Source: Amia ocellicauda
Lineage: Eukaryota; Chordata; Actinopteri; Amiiformes; Amiidae
Direction: 5' to 3'
DNA length: 64,000 bases
NCBI RefSeq assembly: GCF_036373705.1
Contig: NC_089866.1
Span: 2,200,001 to 2,264,000, forward strand
Shown here: positions 37,304 to 50,200 of the stretch, piece by piece
Layout: each line of letters begins with the position of its first letter
Position numbering within the stretch: the stretch's first letter is position 1
Notes under the pieces: generated by a model
Told to the model about the DNA's origin: nothing
Seen by the model: only the letters and a program-made list of their open reading frames with translations
Database searches by the model: none
Program-made: the position numbers and the translations under genes

Positions 37304-38190
37304 TACACCAATCAGCCATAACATTATGACCACTGACAGGTGAAGTGAATGACACTGATAATCTCGTTATCATGGCACCTGTCAGTGGGTGGGATATATT
37401 AGGCAGCAAGTTAACATTTTGTCCTCAAAGTTGATGTGTTAGAAGCAGGAGAAATGGGCAGCGTAAGGATCTGAGCGACTTTGACAAGGGCCACATTGTG
37501 ATGGCTAAACGACGGGGTCAGAACATCTCCAAAACTGCAGCTCTTGTGGGGTGTTCCCGGTCTGCAGTGGTCAGTACCTATCAAAAGTGGTCCAAGGAAG
37601 GAAAACCGGTGAACCGGCGACAGGGTTATGGGCGGCCAAGGCTCACTGATGCACGTGGGGAGCGAAGGCTGGCCCGTGTGGTCCGATCCAACAGACGAGC
37701 TACTGTAGCTCAAATTGCTGAAAAAGTGAATGCTGGTTCTGATAAAGGTGTCAGAACACACAGTGCATCGCAGTTTGTTGCGTCTGGGGCTGCGTAGCCG
37801 CAGACCAGTCAGGGTGCCCATGCTGACCCCTGTCCACTGCCGAAAGCGCCTACAATGGGCACGTGAGCATCAGAACTGGACCACGGAGCAATGGAAGAAG
37901 GTGGCCTGGTCTGATGAATCACGAGTTCAAGGTGTTGACTTGGCCTCCAAATTCCCCAGATCTCAATCCAATTGAGCATCTGTGGGATGTGCTGGACAAA
38001 CAAGTCCGATCCATGGAGGCCCCACCTCGCAACTTACAGGACTTACAGGATCTGCTGCTAACGTCTTGGTGCCAGATACCACAGCACACCTTCAGAGGTC
38101 TAGTGGAGTCCATGCCTCGACAGGTCAGGGCTGTTTTGGGACCTACACAATATTAGGCAGGTGGTCATAATATTATGGCTGATCGGTGTA
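37304..38190 (+). mobile_element. Tc1-type DNA transposon of a second family, internally deleted
   Basis: TA at 37304-37305 and 38189-38190. Terminal inverted repeats of 28 bp at 37306-37333 and 38161-38188 (starting CACCAATCAGCC and, inverted, CACCGATCAGCC) with two mismatches. Length about 0.88 kb against the usual 1.2 kb, because the middle of the transposase gene is missing. It belongs to a fish Tc1 family different from the neighbour at 35366. Confidence 0.93.
37454..38156 (+). pseudogene. Tc1-like transposase remnant, stop codon, frameshift and large deletion
   Basis: The frame opens MGSVRI at 37454 and hits TGA at 37472. It then resumes with [20 protein letters not shown] (helix-turn-helix region). 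A frameshift near 37730-37745 moves it to the frame of [19 protein letters not shown] and ends at AWSDES (first catalytic Asp). A deletion junction at about 37921-37927 joins this to VLTWPPNSPDLNPIEHLWDVL and a normal C-terminus ending at 38156. Roughly 100 residues, including the second catalytic Asp, are lost. Non-functional. Confidence 0.92.
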
Positions 38191-38979
38191 TAGTAATATG
38201 AGTGTATTCATAGTTATGTTATCAGGAGCCTCTGGAATAAGGGGCTACTGTTGATTGGTACTACTTTCTTTTGTAAAGGGTTAAAATACGTCCATTTTAA
38301 ATCTGGGTCTTAGATCACATTTAATTCTGAGCATTAAAATAATTCACGTGGCCGTGTACAATTTTGAATAAGATAGATAGATCACAAACTTTTCAGGCAT
38401 TAGTTTCAACTGATCCCAGAAATAACAATTGCACAAAACATGCATTTAAACGCTGAATGGTATTATGACACTGTAGGCCTGCGTTTGTCTCCAATTTTGT
38501 TGTTTTAAACCCACTGGAGGTCAATGTATAACGGGATCTGGCCCCTTCATTCTCACTTTAGTCCTTCTGGTGTTGTGACAAAGGCGGCAATATCTCCACT
38601 CTTATAATCATCAAAGCTGCCTAAAACAATCCTGAGGCACGTTTTGGGACCATTTAGCTGGACGTCCCATCGTAACCTTGCAGGGTGTCCTGTCTTGTAA
38701 TCCTTCAGCATGGGCACTAAAGCAATAATGAGCCCCGGGGGGCAGGGCCCTCTGCCCGGGTCTGCGGATCCATGTCAGACCACACACTGTGCAGGGGACA
38801 CCGCTGTGGACATAAGAGCAGAGCCACACCGCCGTCCTGAGAGCAACCATCGCATTGCAAGACGCTACAGATGTGCGTTTTTATCTCATGTACACTCATT
38901 TTCTCTCATTTGCACAACACCCCTCTGTATGACCTCATGTACTGTACTTACCTGTGGAAGTTGTAAAAAGTATTATACT
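38191..38979. other. Intergenic, no gene seen
   Basis: AT-rich sequence to about 38600, then moderately GC-rich sequence to 38850 that may be the 5' part of the SINE-type repeat ending at 39124. No gene is supported. Confidence 0.35.
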
Positions 38980-39093
38980 ATAATTGTTTGGATAATGTAA
39001 ATCTGAATTTGTAATGTTGGATGTCTTGTACTTAACTGTATTCTTGCACTTTGTATTGCACTGGGATGCCCTGGATAAGGCCGTCTGCCAAGC

Positions 39094-39124
<31 letters not shown>
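38980..39124 (+). mobile_element. SINE-type repeat 3' end with (AAT)n tail
   Basis: Contains TTGCACTTTGTATTGCACTG, GCCCTGGATAAGGCCGTCTG and CCAAGC, then (AAT)n at 39094-39124. The CTGGATAAGxxCGTCTGCCAA box is a well-known 3' tail of fish tRNA-derived SINEs and their partner LINEs. The 5' boundary is not determined; the head may start before 38900. Confidence 0.7.
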
Positions 39125-39299
39125 TACCAGACGCGTGGTTTCCTAGAGGCCGATGTGACCGGGGTGGAAGGGGTTACTAGCACAATGACTGAGGTTTAGA
39201 AATCACGGTGTTGTTTTTAAACTAGTTATTTATACAATGCATGCACATACTTTGAAGTGCAAGGCTTTTACACAATGGTTAACAATTGTTGTTGTTGTT

Positions 39300-41250
39300 G
39301 TTTAATGCAAAGTCAGCCCCGCACCGCCGTCCTCGCGCTCCCATTTTGTCCCCCCCGCCCCGCGCGTGCTGCTGCTGCACTCCTCCTCTTCCTCCTCCTC
39401 CTCCTCCTCTCCTTCTTCTCCTTTTTCTTCCCCCTGTCCCTAAAATGGTGAAGCAGCGGCCCGGCTCCCTCCCCTCCCCGTCTCTCCCCGAGCTGTCGCT
39501 GTTTTCCCTGCCAGCCCGTCAGCTGACGCGCCTGTTCACTCCATAGTGGCGCAGGGACACCGCCGCACGGCTCCGTCCATTCACACTTTCCCTCTCGGCG
39601 CTTCGGAGGAGGGAGGGAGGAAGAGAGAGAGAGAGGGGACCCAGAGCCGGCCCGTCCCCTCCCGCAGCGCAGCCGCCCGGCCCGGCCCGGCCCCCGCAGC
39701 ACCGCAAACCCCGACACTGCGGGAGACAAAACGCGTCCGTAAAATAAAAACAACCGGAGTCCGCGTCTCCCAGTCTGCCCCCCCCGGCCGGTTTAAATAG
39801 TCCTTTGTTTACATGCAATTCCTTACTCTGCGGAAGGAGGCTCGGCAGCGCTCAGTGATTCCGACCAGCTGTTTCCCGCCTTGAACAGACATCCGATCAG
39901 CTGCAAATACACACACGTACATGCGGAGAGAGAGAGAGAGGGAGAGGGAGAGAGAGAGAGAGCGCCGAGGAAACCCCATCAGCTGGAGCAGAGCAACATT
40001 ACAACTCGCACACTTCCACACGGGCACACGCCATCAAAACACACCTCGGCACGGAGAGACGAGGCAGCGAGGCGCCCGGAGGCAGGACGTGGGAAAGCAG
40101 GAGGATCGCGGAGCCGAAACTGGAGAGGAAAGCATGGAGTATTTTATGGTGCCGAGTCAAAAGGTGCCCTCTTTACAGCACTTCAGGAAGACGGAGAAGG
40201 AGGTGATCGGCGGGCTGTGCAGGTGTGTATGCACCCGTTTCGTGTGCGTTGTTGTTTTTCTTTCCACCCCCATTGTAGTGTCGTTGTGCGGGGCGGCGTG
40301 CGGGGCAGCCCGTGTTGTTGTGCGTGCGTGCGGGACGGGGCCACGCGGCTGGGCGGCGAGTGCGTGATGCGCGCGGGGACGGCGGCGGGCTGTGCGGTGG
40401 CCGCTTTATTAATTTCGCGGTGAAACGGGACGCATTTTGTGCCCGACAAACACAACCCACGTGGTTTGGTGCACACCATGCTGCTGCCCCGGGGCTGCGC
40501 GGCGCTCACTCCGGCGCACGGCGGCTCTGTCCCGAAATGGGCTGCCCTCCTGCCCGCCGAGCTCGGGGTGTTTCAGGAAGGGGGCTCTGGAGGGGGTGGT
40601 TACGGCCGCGGTGGCCCTGGCTGTGGCGTGGGGGGCTCCGCGGCGTGGCGAGGGGGGACGGGAGGCATTGTGGCTCTGCGGCCATGCTTGTGGTGCGCGC
40701 TGCTGCACGGGAGGACCTGCGTGTTTTGAACGGACATTTGCTCGCTGTTCGGGCGGAGAAATCCGGGCAAATCGCCCCCCGACCCACACTTCGGTGTCCG
40801 CTCCGCTCGGACACGGGTCCCGCCGGGCCGATCCGCCGGTTCCGACCCGGTTTTACCGAGTCGCGCAGCCGCTGCCCGCCGCGCCGCTCAGCCACGCTGC
40901 CTGCGCTCGGCGGAGGAAGCTGCCTCGCATTGTTCTTAATGGCGTAGGGTGGCTGCAGCGCCGGGGGCGGCCTGTGGCGGATTTGACGGGTAACTCTCTC
41001 CTCGGGAGCGGGGGGCTCTCGACTCGGGGGTCCGGGTCTGCTTGGGGACACGGTTCGGGCCCGGGGAGAGACGTATTAAGCGGTATTTTAATAAAAGGGG
41101 GTGTGTATTGTGCAGCAGGCCCGTCAATGCGTCTGCAGCCCTGGCGGAGAGGGAGGCGGAGGGATCGGGCCCGGCTGTGATGTAGTGGGAAATGTAGTTC
41201 TTCCAGAGACGAACTGCATCTTGGGAGTTGGAGGACTTGAGTCTGGTCGT
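39300..41250 (+). promoter_or_regulatory. tfap4: CpG island and promoter of tfap4
   Basis: Strongly CpG-rich, surrounding the first coding exon (40134-40222). It includes a TCC-repeat tract at 39378-39425, GA tracts at 39920-39962, and two ZNF143-like motifs at its downstream edge. No TATA box is evident. The transcription start is probably within about 39800-40050. Confidence 0.7.
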
Positions 41251-44200
41251 GCTGCAAGGTTTTCTGTTGGTCATGCCTGTCCTGCGTGACGGACAACTTA
41301 TTGAAAAAGAGAATAAGGACCTGTATAAACGCCCTTGAGGAATATGCAATCGTCCGCTCAGAGATTGCACACAAAACCGATACTATGTGTTTCTGTTACT
41401 GGATGTTTAAACATCTGTTTTGAAAAGGTTTGAATAGCAGGGTCCCAGCAGCACGTTTTACGTATCATCCTAGTAGTGAAGCAGGAGTAATAATACCACA
41501 ACTCTGCAGAAGCAACACAACGACGCATAGGAAGTTGCTCTTTCGCAATTGCTCACTTCCATTTTCATTAAGACTTGGAGGTTGTGTGTGTGTGGGGGGG
41601 TGCACGTCAATACAGTGTAATTGGATCTAAAATCAGCGTCCAGCTCTGAGTTATTTATATAAAAACAAAACCACTCATTTGAACATGCAGTCCCCTGTCA
41701 GCCAGCAGAGAGAGAAGCCTGGCTCATATCAACACTCGCACCCAGACCTGAGCCAGGCCATGTCAGTGTGGCACTTTCTCTGTACCCCGGCATGGAGTAT
41801 AACTTACACAGGAGACAAATGCAATGACTGTCTGGTATTTACACCTTCATTTCCACCCAACCCTATGTAATAAAGTGTTGTGATCCCTATGCCTTCGATT
41901 ATGTGCTTCCTCCAAATTCTAAGCTCTTGTGATTTTATTGGGAGTCTCAGGTGCATTTGAAAGTGCCATCCACAGAGATGGCTGTCGTAAATACATAAAA
42001 ATATTGGGAGACCTTGATCCATTGCACAGGGCATGTACACCTTTTCATTAAGGCAGATGTATAAGAAATGCACAGAGTAGAACACAAGAATAATAGAAAC
42101 TCGTTAGCCATGTGATTGTGTGCTCAGCAATGTTCTCTGACATTCCAGTGTGACGCTGAGAGAGAGAGAGAGGGAGAGGATCTTGCTCTGTTGTCTCTTC
42201 TCTTCTCTTCTCACACTCCCAGCGGTCCGCACCCTCCCCTTTACGCTCCACAGAGGCACACATATTTGGCATGGACAGGCAGAACGAGAGAGTACACAGC
42301 AGATCCACACACCGATTAAGGTTTTCCCATGCCGTCACCTGGCTTTCTGCGGGAAACCGGGGGAGTGGAAGAAGCGATCGCCTGGCCTGTTCTGTTGTTG
42401 GGTTTTAGTTCGCTAGCAAAGCCAGAGAAAATGCCAGAAAGTCCTTCGACCCTGTAAAGAAACAGAGAGAGCGTTCGATACAAGAACGAACTTGGAAAAC
42501 ATGGAAATGTTGCCTAAATATGTATCGGGGTGTAAGATATGCGGTGGCACTGACTGCAGTTGCCACTTTGCTTGCAAACCGTGCGCCACAATGCCTTGCC
42601 TTTTTAATGTTTTATTGTTTGGAAGGCGCATCAATAATTGCCTCCGTGTCCACCCATCACTGCCAGTGGTGTGGTGTTAATCAAGTTAAGAAAATTGGCG
42701 TGTGTTGTGTAAGACAGCCAAAGGACACAACTTCTTTCCATCCATGATTTCAATCAATAACACTGTGAACTGGTAGACTATTCCTTCTACAACTGGATTA
42801 ATCATACTGTAGAAATGGTCCCCAAGACTAGTGAAGCCGTTTTTAAATTGTAACTCTGTAAACGTGTAAATACTGCTGCAGTGAGGAGAGCACGAGCACA
42901 GTGTTGCACGGCTAAACTGTGGTACGGCCTGGTCAAAGTGTCTCTGACATGGTGGAGTGGTGGTGGTGGTATAGGATGCATTTTGAGATTTGGCTAAAGT
43001 GTTAATATGAGGCCATGAAAAGGCAGCAATGATGTATTTTCTGTTTGTTAGTGTAACCCTACCCTGCCCACTCTGCCTGCAGAGTACCTCCACCCAGTTC
43101 TTAGGATAACTGGGGGCTGTGGATCTGCTGTAAATAAAGGGAGGTTATCATTGGATAAAGGATGGAGAATTAAAAACAAACGAGGAGAATCCTGGCTCTC
43201 AGCAGTAGATGGTGAATTAGCTGATCTGTTTTGTTTTGTTTTTCTTCCGTTATCTTAAAAATTGGTGCGCTGCCTCCACCCCGGTAATGCCAACACAAAG
43301 AAGTGCCACTATACAGTTAACCGGGGGAAAAATATAAAACACCCCCAAACATTCAGCAAGTAAGTAACAACAACACAAATAATACCTGTAGTATTAACAA
43401 AACACTTTAAAGCAACTAGTACTTTTTAAGTTACTACAAAACAATAAGCGGCACACTGAGTTGTTGTTAATTTTGTTGCGTTATTAATAATAATAATAAT
43501 AATGCAACAAAATTAAAACCAAGGCATGTAGTGCATTTAACTTTTACCTCACCCTAGCAATAATAATAATAACAATAATAGCAATACACACAAATTTAGT
43601 TAACAATAAGTAAATAAATAAGTAAGTAAATAAATGGCCAAAAGTCCCGATAGGTTGAATCCCTTGCACTTTTGTTTCAAATTTGGTGGAGATCTCAAAA
43701 TAATAATAAGAATGGGGAAAAACAGAGAAAAAAAAAAAAGTCCAAACTGTCCTCTTAGGCCTCGCTGCTGCTTAATCAAATTGTACTGCAGAAAATAACT
43801 CTTCACCTCGGTTATACACAACACAGTTCAATGAGGACTTATTCACTCAGACAAAAATATAATTGAAGTAATTAAAAACACAGTCCCGCCAGCTGACTAA
43901 ACGTAACTCAATATATAAACACGCCCCAACCACAAACTCACGCCACCTACTCACGACACAGCCAGCGGGTCCGAGTTATTCCCAGCCGCTTGTCCGGACT
44001 CCCGTGCCGGTCAGCGCCAACAGACCTTCACCAGTCGTCGGTCCTTCCTTCCTCTCGCCGCTGATTCCCAGAGATGTACTTTTGGTTTATTTTTTTTTAC
44101 ATACATGTACATAACTTATCAATCTACAAGATGTGATTGGTCAGATCCAATCAGCCTCATTTTAAACAACCCAAATTGCAGTTAAAATGGGGGGGCAAAA

Positions 44201-47200
44201 TAGACGCTAAACGCTTTGCCAAGCCAGCGGGTAACAGGCAGTTACATTTTTAAGTTCTTAAAACAAAACAAAAAAACAGACACGGTACAGGCCCAGGAGG
44301 GTGGGTTTACATCTCAGACAGCATGCATATGTACACAGAAGCAATACAACAGACAGTTGTCAACAAAAGCACATTGTACAGGGTATTACACTAGCATTTA
44401 TGTTTTAAGTGAGTTTGGGAGCTCGAGGGGGGAGATTGTGTAAAGCACTGATCCAGGGGGAGAAATCTGTATCGCTGTGATGGCTCGGCCTGTTGGCGCC
44501 GGGTGATAGGGTTGGTTCTTGCAAACAGATTGTTTCACTGAGAGACACATGGGAGGCCGTGCCTGTTAAACGGCAAAACCGCAGGTCAGTAATGCTCACG
44601 TCGGATTTCCATGGGGAATTTTCTTCTCGTAAGTCTGAGAGGGCAAGACAGAGACACCCAGTGCTTTGTTGGCCTTTGTACTGCGCTGTCAGTTTGGGAA
44701 GGAAATGGAAAGATTAGTACTGACGGCTGATCTATCTATCCATCTATATAGATGTTATGTTGTTTTTTTTAACATCCCAAAACAATATCTTGGCACGCAG
44801 TGGTGTTTGGCTGACATTCATGCTACTCACGGTCGTTGCGAAAGAGGTTGCATTGTTGCAAAACAAATATAAACAAATGAATCGAGTGCAGCTCAGCTGA
44901 CATGATTTACCTTTCAACACTGCCTGCTGATTGCAGTGGGCCCGCTCTTCCCCTCCTTTATTATTTTTATAATATTTCCCACCTGCAGCTTTTGTACAGA
45001 GTATGACGATCTGGGATTTTGCAAGTTTCAGAACATTACTGGTCACTATAGTTTTGGTGCCACGGCGTTGGGGTTGAAAGGGCAGTTTTTGTCAGTGGGT
45101 GATGAGAGTGGGGCTGTCCGTGTCCTCGGACCACTCTGGCGATCAGCTGGTCTGAGATTTGTGCTGTGTGTGTGTTTCCTAATGCAGCTGAGCTAAAGTC
45201 CCCTTCTCTTCCAATCTGTGCAGTCGAGCTGCTCTGCACGCCGTGTCTGCGCAGATCCCCCGGGCCATGTGTCAGGACTGCAGCTGATTTTTCACTGCTG
45301 TCTCCCAGAGAGCAGGGGCCCCGGCGTGTGCAGGGCCCAGTGAGGCTGGTCACACTGCGGCCTGAGCTTTTGGTAATGAACTGTCGAACACATTGCTGGG
45401 ACCTACATGCTGTGGATGATGTTGGTGTGAACATAAATATTCATACAGAGTTCATAAAGCTTTCCCACGATAAATGTACTACAGTCACGTTTGAATATGA
45501 CCATCTGAAATGAGACTGAGACTGTTGCCACAGCACCCCCTCTGCCTGGGATCATAGGTAACTGATGTCATGAATCTTCACTGCCCTCCTCTCGGTTTAC
45601 CCCACAGTAAAGCTTCTGAGCGTGAAGGCACCCCCCCCTTTGTTTTCTTCTCCTTTCCTCTGGCTCATGTTCATTGTGTGAGGCTGTCTAAGCCGTGCAA
45701 TGTCACTCCGGGGTTGAAGCACTCAGGCAGAGCCGTGCACTTTGTGGACTGATGGTTCAGGGTCCTCTCCAAAGGTCGGAGGTCACGGGTGGAATCGGAG
45801 ACGGTTACTTTTGACTGATCGTTTGACGCTCCAGGTCGTCTCTTGATTATGGAATGTCCTAAGCCCCCCACTGCTGCTGTGATTTGATCCTTACTGAAGT
45901 ATTTTACTAATGACTAGTTTTGCAAGGACCCTAACAAAGGGAAGTAAATAGGGTTGTGTCCAACAGCTGGGGGTGTGTGGTTGATTCTGTTTTCTGGAAA
46001 AACAAACAAATAGAGAAAAAATGATTTGCTTTGTCTTCGGTCTTATAGTTGTTTTTTCAACTGAGAAGAAGCGTCCATCTTGTTATAACTGTTATGTGAG
46101 AACTTTGCTGTCTCTTGGTCACTGGTCATCTAACTGTGCCCCGTTTTCTCTCTCCCGCAGCCTTGCCAACATTCCTCTGACCCCTGAGACGCAGCGCGAC
46201 CAGGAGCGGCGCATCCGGCGAGAGATCGCCAACAGCAACGAGCGACGCCGCATGCAGAGCATCAACGCTGGCTTCCAGTCGCTCAAGACGCTCATTCCAC
46301 ACACAGACGGCGAGAAGCTCAGCAAGGTGGGTGGGGCAGCGCCGGGGTGGGGATGGGCGATTCTGCCGTTTCTGAAACCTAGAAGGCCAGGTCTTGCCGG
46401 TGGGACGGGTGTTTGTTAGCCATGTGCTCCCTGGGGAGGGGATCCAGACGTGTTGTTGTTGATAAACAGATGGGTGGATGAATTGATGGTTAAATCGGGC
46501 TGTTGGGGAAGTTGCGGTCGGCCAGATGGGGAAAGCCAGGGGTAGGATTAACTCAAGGCGCTGGGCTGCATCCACCCTGGTCTTCCTGGTAGTGCTGGGG
46601 GGTATTTTGACCTCGGTGTATCGTGTATCTGCATGCTGAAGCCTGGTCTGTACTGAGGCCCTGTGCTCTGGTCTGGTCACGCTCACCGGTGGGGTGGCTG
46701 ATGGCTGGAGACTCTCTGAACCACACAGGGCTGGTCAGGTCAGAGGTCGTGAATTCCTTCAGGCCTTGCCATGTCCTGCCCATCCTCTCCCTGCCTGTTT
46801 GTGCAGCTGCAGGGCCCGGACTCTGGCCAAGTGGGAGGACAGGGCTTCCCCCTCCATTCGGCCGTCGATGCTGTACCTTTTCAGAGTTTTTTGGAACCCC
46901 GGTCTCGTTCACAGACGTGCTCTTTTAAAGTTGTGTTTGCAATCTTTCTGTCGTTGTGCTTTTGTCTCTAGTGTCTCGATGATGCATTGCGTGTTTTATT
47001 ATATGTATATATGCCAGTAGACTAGTCGGATTTGCTCTTCGCTGTTCCACTGGCCTGATTGTCTTCAGCAGATTTGAGGAAATCGTGACCGATGCTGCGG
47101 TCGAGGCTGTGTTTTTAGTCGTCTGGTTGTCCAGTCAGTCAGGTTGTGGCATGAGTTGTTTGTTTTAAGCCGGCATTGACTAATGCTTCGGTCTTGCCGG

Positions 47201-50200
47201 CTGTGAGAGAATCTCTCCGAGTCTGCCAGGAGGTGAGGCGAGTGGTGCGCTCCGAGCGAGGAATGCCTTTGTCACCCTGTAATCAGACTCCAGTGAGACG
47301 CCCCCGCTGACCTGAAAGAGGAAGTAGTGCAAGATGCGAGAGCCTTCTTCACAGGGGGGCCACTGTCGCAGTAGCCCGGGGGTAGCCAACCTGGGCTGTG
47401 CCTCTGCACCAATCGTCTCGCTCGCTTGCGGCGCCGTGCAGCCCCCTGGTCACACCCTGCCATTTTGGTCCCGTAACAAAGCAGCGTTGTGAAAGGAGTT
47501 GGCAGCTGTGGTTTGGCTTACTTTTTTTAGCCCCAGCTGAAGGCATGCCTGGGGTGTCTTAAAGCATGGCTTACTATTTCAGTTCTTTGTTTTTGTGGTT
47601 TAGTTGCCAGACTCTAGCAAGTTAATGCGCTGCAGACCGCGAGTGTCTTCCGTTTCAGCGCTGGCAGTGAGTGGCAATCGGGCCTACGGGCCCGTTTTCA
47701 GACATTGTTGGTTACCTGCTGTTCGCATTGCAGTGAGAAGTGTAGGTTTCACTTCCAGCTCCTTTTACTCCCCAAGGGCTCCCCTGCGTTTTGGAAAAAA
47801 GGGTTCAGATCCACGTGGGTTTGTGACTAATCCCAGATATCACGCTCAGATATAAGGTGCTCCGTTATTTCATCTCATTACGGTAATCTGGTGTATCAAC
47901 AGCCAAAGATATACAGTGCCTTTATTTTATTTTTATTTTTTTTATAAGTGATCCAATTTCGATGCGTCACAGATTTAAAATGCCCAAGTTTTTACAAACA
48001 CAAAAGCCCCATTGTTGTTGTTGTTGTCATTATATGTTGAGTTGCGGTGTGAATTCGGCATGCCTTCACATCGGCTCTGAGTCACGGGCTCCTGGGACAC
48101 GTGCTGTGGCGACAGAACCGCCGGTGTCGCCGATTGTGGGGGAATTCGGGCGTGCCTTCTGGTTCTGACTCGGGCCATTCGGAGGAACAAGTGGCAAAAA
48201 AACTCCAGGGAAGAAGCGTTTGTTTTCCTCTATTTCTCCATGTATAAAAGTTTTGCAGACCCAGCACGGGGAATGAAAGTTGGAATTGATAGTAACAAAC
48301 TGCACCACATGGGGGTGTTTCTGGGCTCTTTGTTACAGTGACTGTAGTGCAGCAGCACGGGCATGGCTGTCCAAGTGCAGACTGGACTGGTTCAGTCATT
48401 GTGACAGAGCGCTGTGTAGAGGAGGGCGATCCCTCTCTCATAGTGACCGTACTGGGGCAGAAAGGGAAGAGTGCCACCTACTGATTAAACCGCGACATGT
48501 GTGTGTGAGTGCGTGCATCTGTTTTTTGTTCTTCTTTTCCAAGTATATCCAAGTGTCCATACAATCTTATCTGAACTCAAGTATTCATCCATCAGGCTGC
48601 TTGGCGATGTCTAACTATGTGAGAGAGCGAGAGAGGGATGAAGAGAGAGTCAGTCAGTCCATTGCTGTCGGGCCCAGTGATCAGCACTCACAATCTCACC
48701 TCACTAGTCTCTACCTTTTGACCACCGTTGGCCATAGACCAATAATAATGGGAAACGCCAGAACGCTTCCCCTGTAGCCTCGATAGCCAAACGTGTCTTA
48801 TACGTGAACGCTGTTAACACAGGACTGAATGCCCGGCGCCAGTCTGGAGGCAGCAGGGCCGAGTGGCCTGGGTGTCACTGATCGAACGCCCAGGCCTGTT
48901 TTCATCACCATCAGACAGGGAGAGCCCAGAGGGGCGGCCGGCGGCTCCAGACACGTCCAAACGCAATCCTCGGCCCAGGCGCCCCCTCCCCCCCCCGCAG
49001 CCCAGCCATGCTCACACTAATCCAGACTGACCCGGACGTATCCAAAAATGCCAGAGGACAGGGGAGGGTGGGGGTGCAGATGACATGTCTAAAGGATGCG
49101 TCTCTGCCGCTCAAGGGTGTTTATCTTGAACATGTGACAGGATTGCATAGACTTTTATTTATTTTGTTATTTTCGAGCAACACTGAGGGTTTTTTAAGGT
49201 CAGAGTTTCCCAGCAATGCTGTGTTTGGATGGCTGGGCTTGACCAGAAGGTGATTGTGAAGTTCTTGCTGTGTTAGTCCTGTCTGCAGACATGTTTGTTT
49301 GCGCCCATCGGAGGGAGACTCTGTCGACAGCCATAGGGGTGCGTGTTTCCATCAAAGGGATGCAAAGGGTGTAGTGGCTTCTGTGGAGAGAGCAGTCTTG
49401 CACGATGATCTGAGGGTGTCGTCTTGGCCTGGATGCACTCATCGATGCGGGTCTTAATATTTGACTTCCTCCTCTTCCCCCCCCCCCCCCAGGCGGCCAT
49501 CCTCCAGCAGACGGCCGAGTACATCTTCTCTCTTGAGCAGGAGAAGACACGACTGCTGCAGCAGAACACGCAGCTCAAGCGTTTCATCCAGGTGAGCCCC
49601 GTGTGGCAACACGAGCAGCGCCGCCTCGATCGGCAGCTTGTGTTTGTCCTCCCGTGGGGTGGGGGGGTAGTGTGTAGAGCGTAAATAAGTGCGCCTGGCT
49701 CTCTGCTGTTGGCATGCTTTCTCTGGAGGCCTTGTAGGTCTCTGACCAGGTTTATTGTCCTCTGAAGTCTTAGTATGAATCCTGTGGCGCCGTGCATGTG
49801 GATGCCTGGAGGCGGGGGCTGTGCTTGGCTCTGGGCCGGTGGAGGGGTGCCAGCTGTGCCCGTCTCCTCCCCGCTCGGCTGCGCAGGGCTGATCTGTCAC
49901 TCAGAGCTGTGCCACCAGCTGGGGCCCGAGCCGCCTCCTGCAGCCGCTTGGCTTCGGTGTCTTTAGAGATGGGCCGACGGCACTGAATACATCAGTCTGC
50001 CGTGCCGTTTAACAGCGACGTGGCATCAGCTGGCATCGATTTCATCTTTGTTTACATATAAAGATGCAAAGGTCTGGGCTGAGACGCATCCCCCCGACTA
50101 GGATAATAAAACCTAAACTTCACAACCTCCCCCTGCAGGAGTTCAGTGGCTCATCACCGAAGCGGAGACGCGCCGAGGAGAAGGATGAGGGCATCGGCTC

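Noticed and set aside
40312..41180. Frames of 211-247 codons around tfap4 exon 1
   Set aside because: CpG-island artefacts; they disagree with the conserved tfap4 frame and splice donor.
46021..46160. ATG at 46021 in frame with tfap4 exon 2 as an alternative start
   Set aside because: It reads through intron sequence and a strong acceptor (TCTCCCGCAG); exon 1 gives the conserved N-terminus. An intronic start cannot be excluded but has no support.
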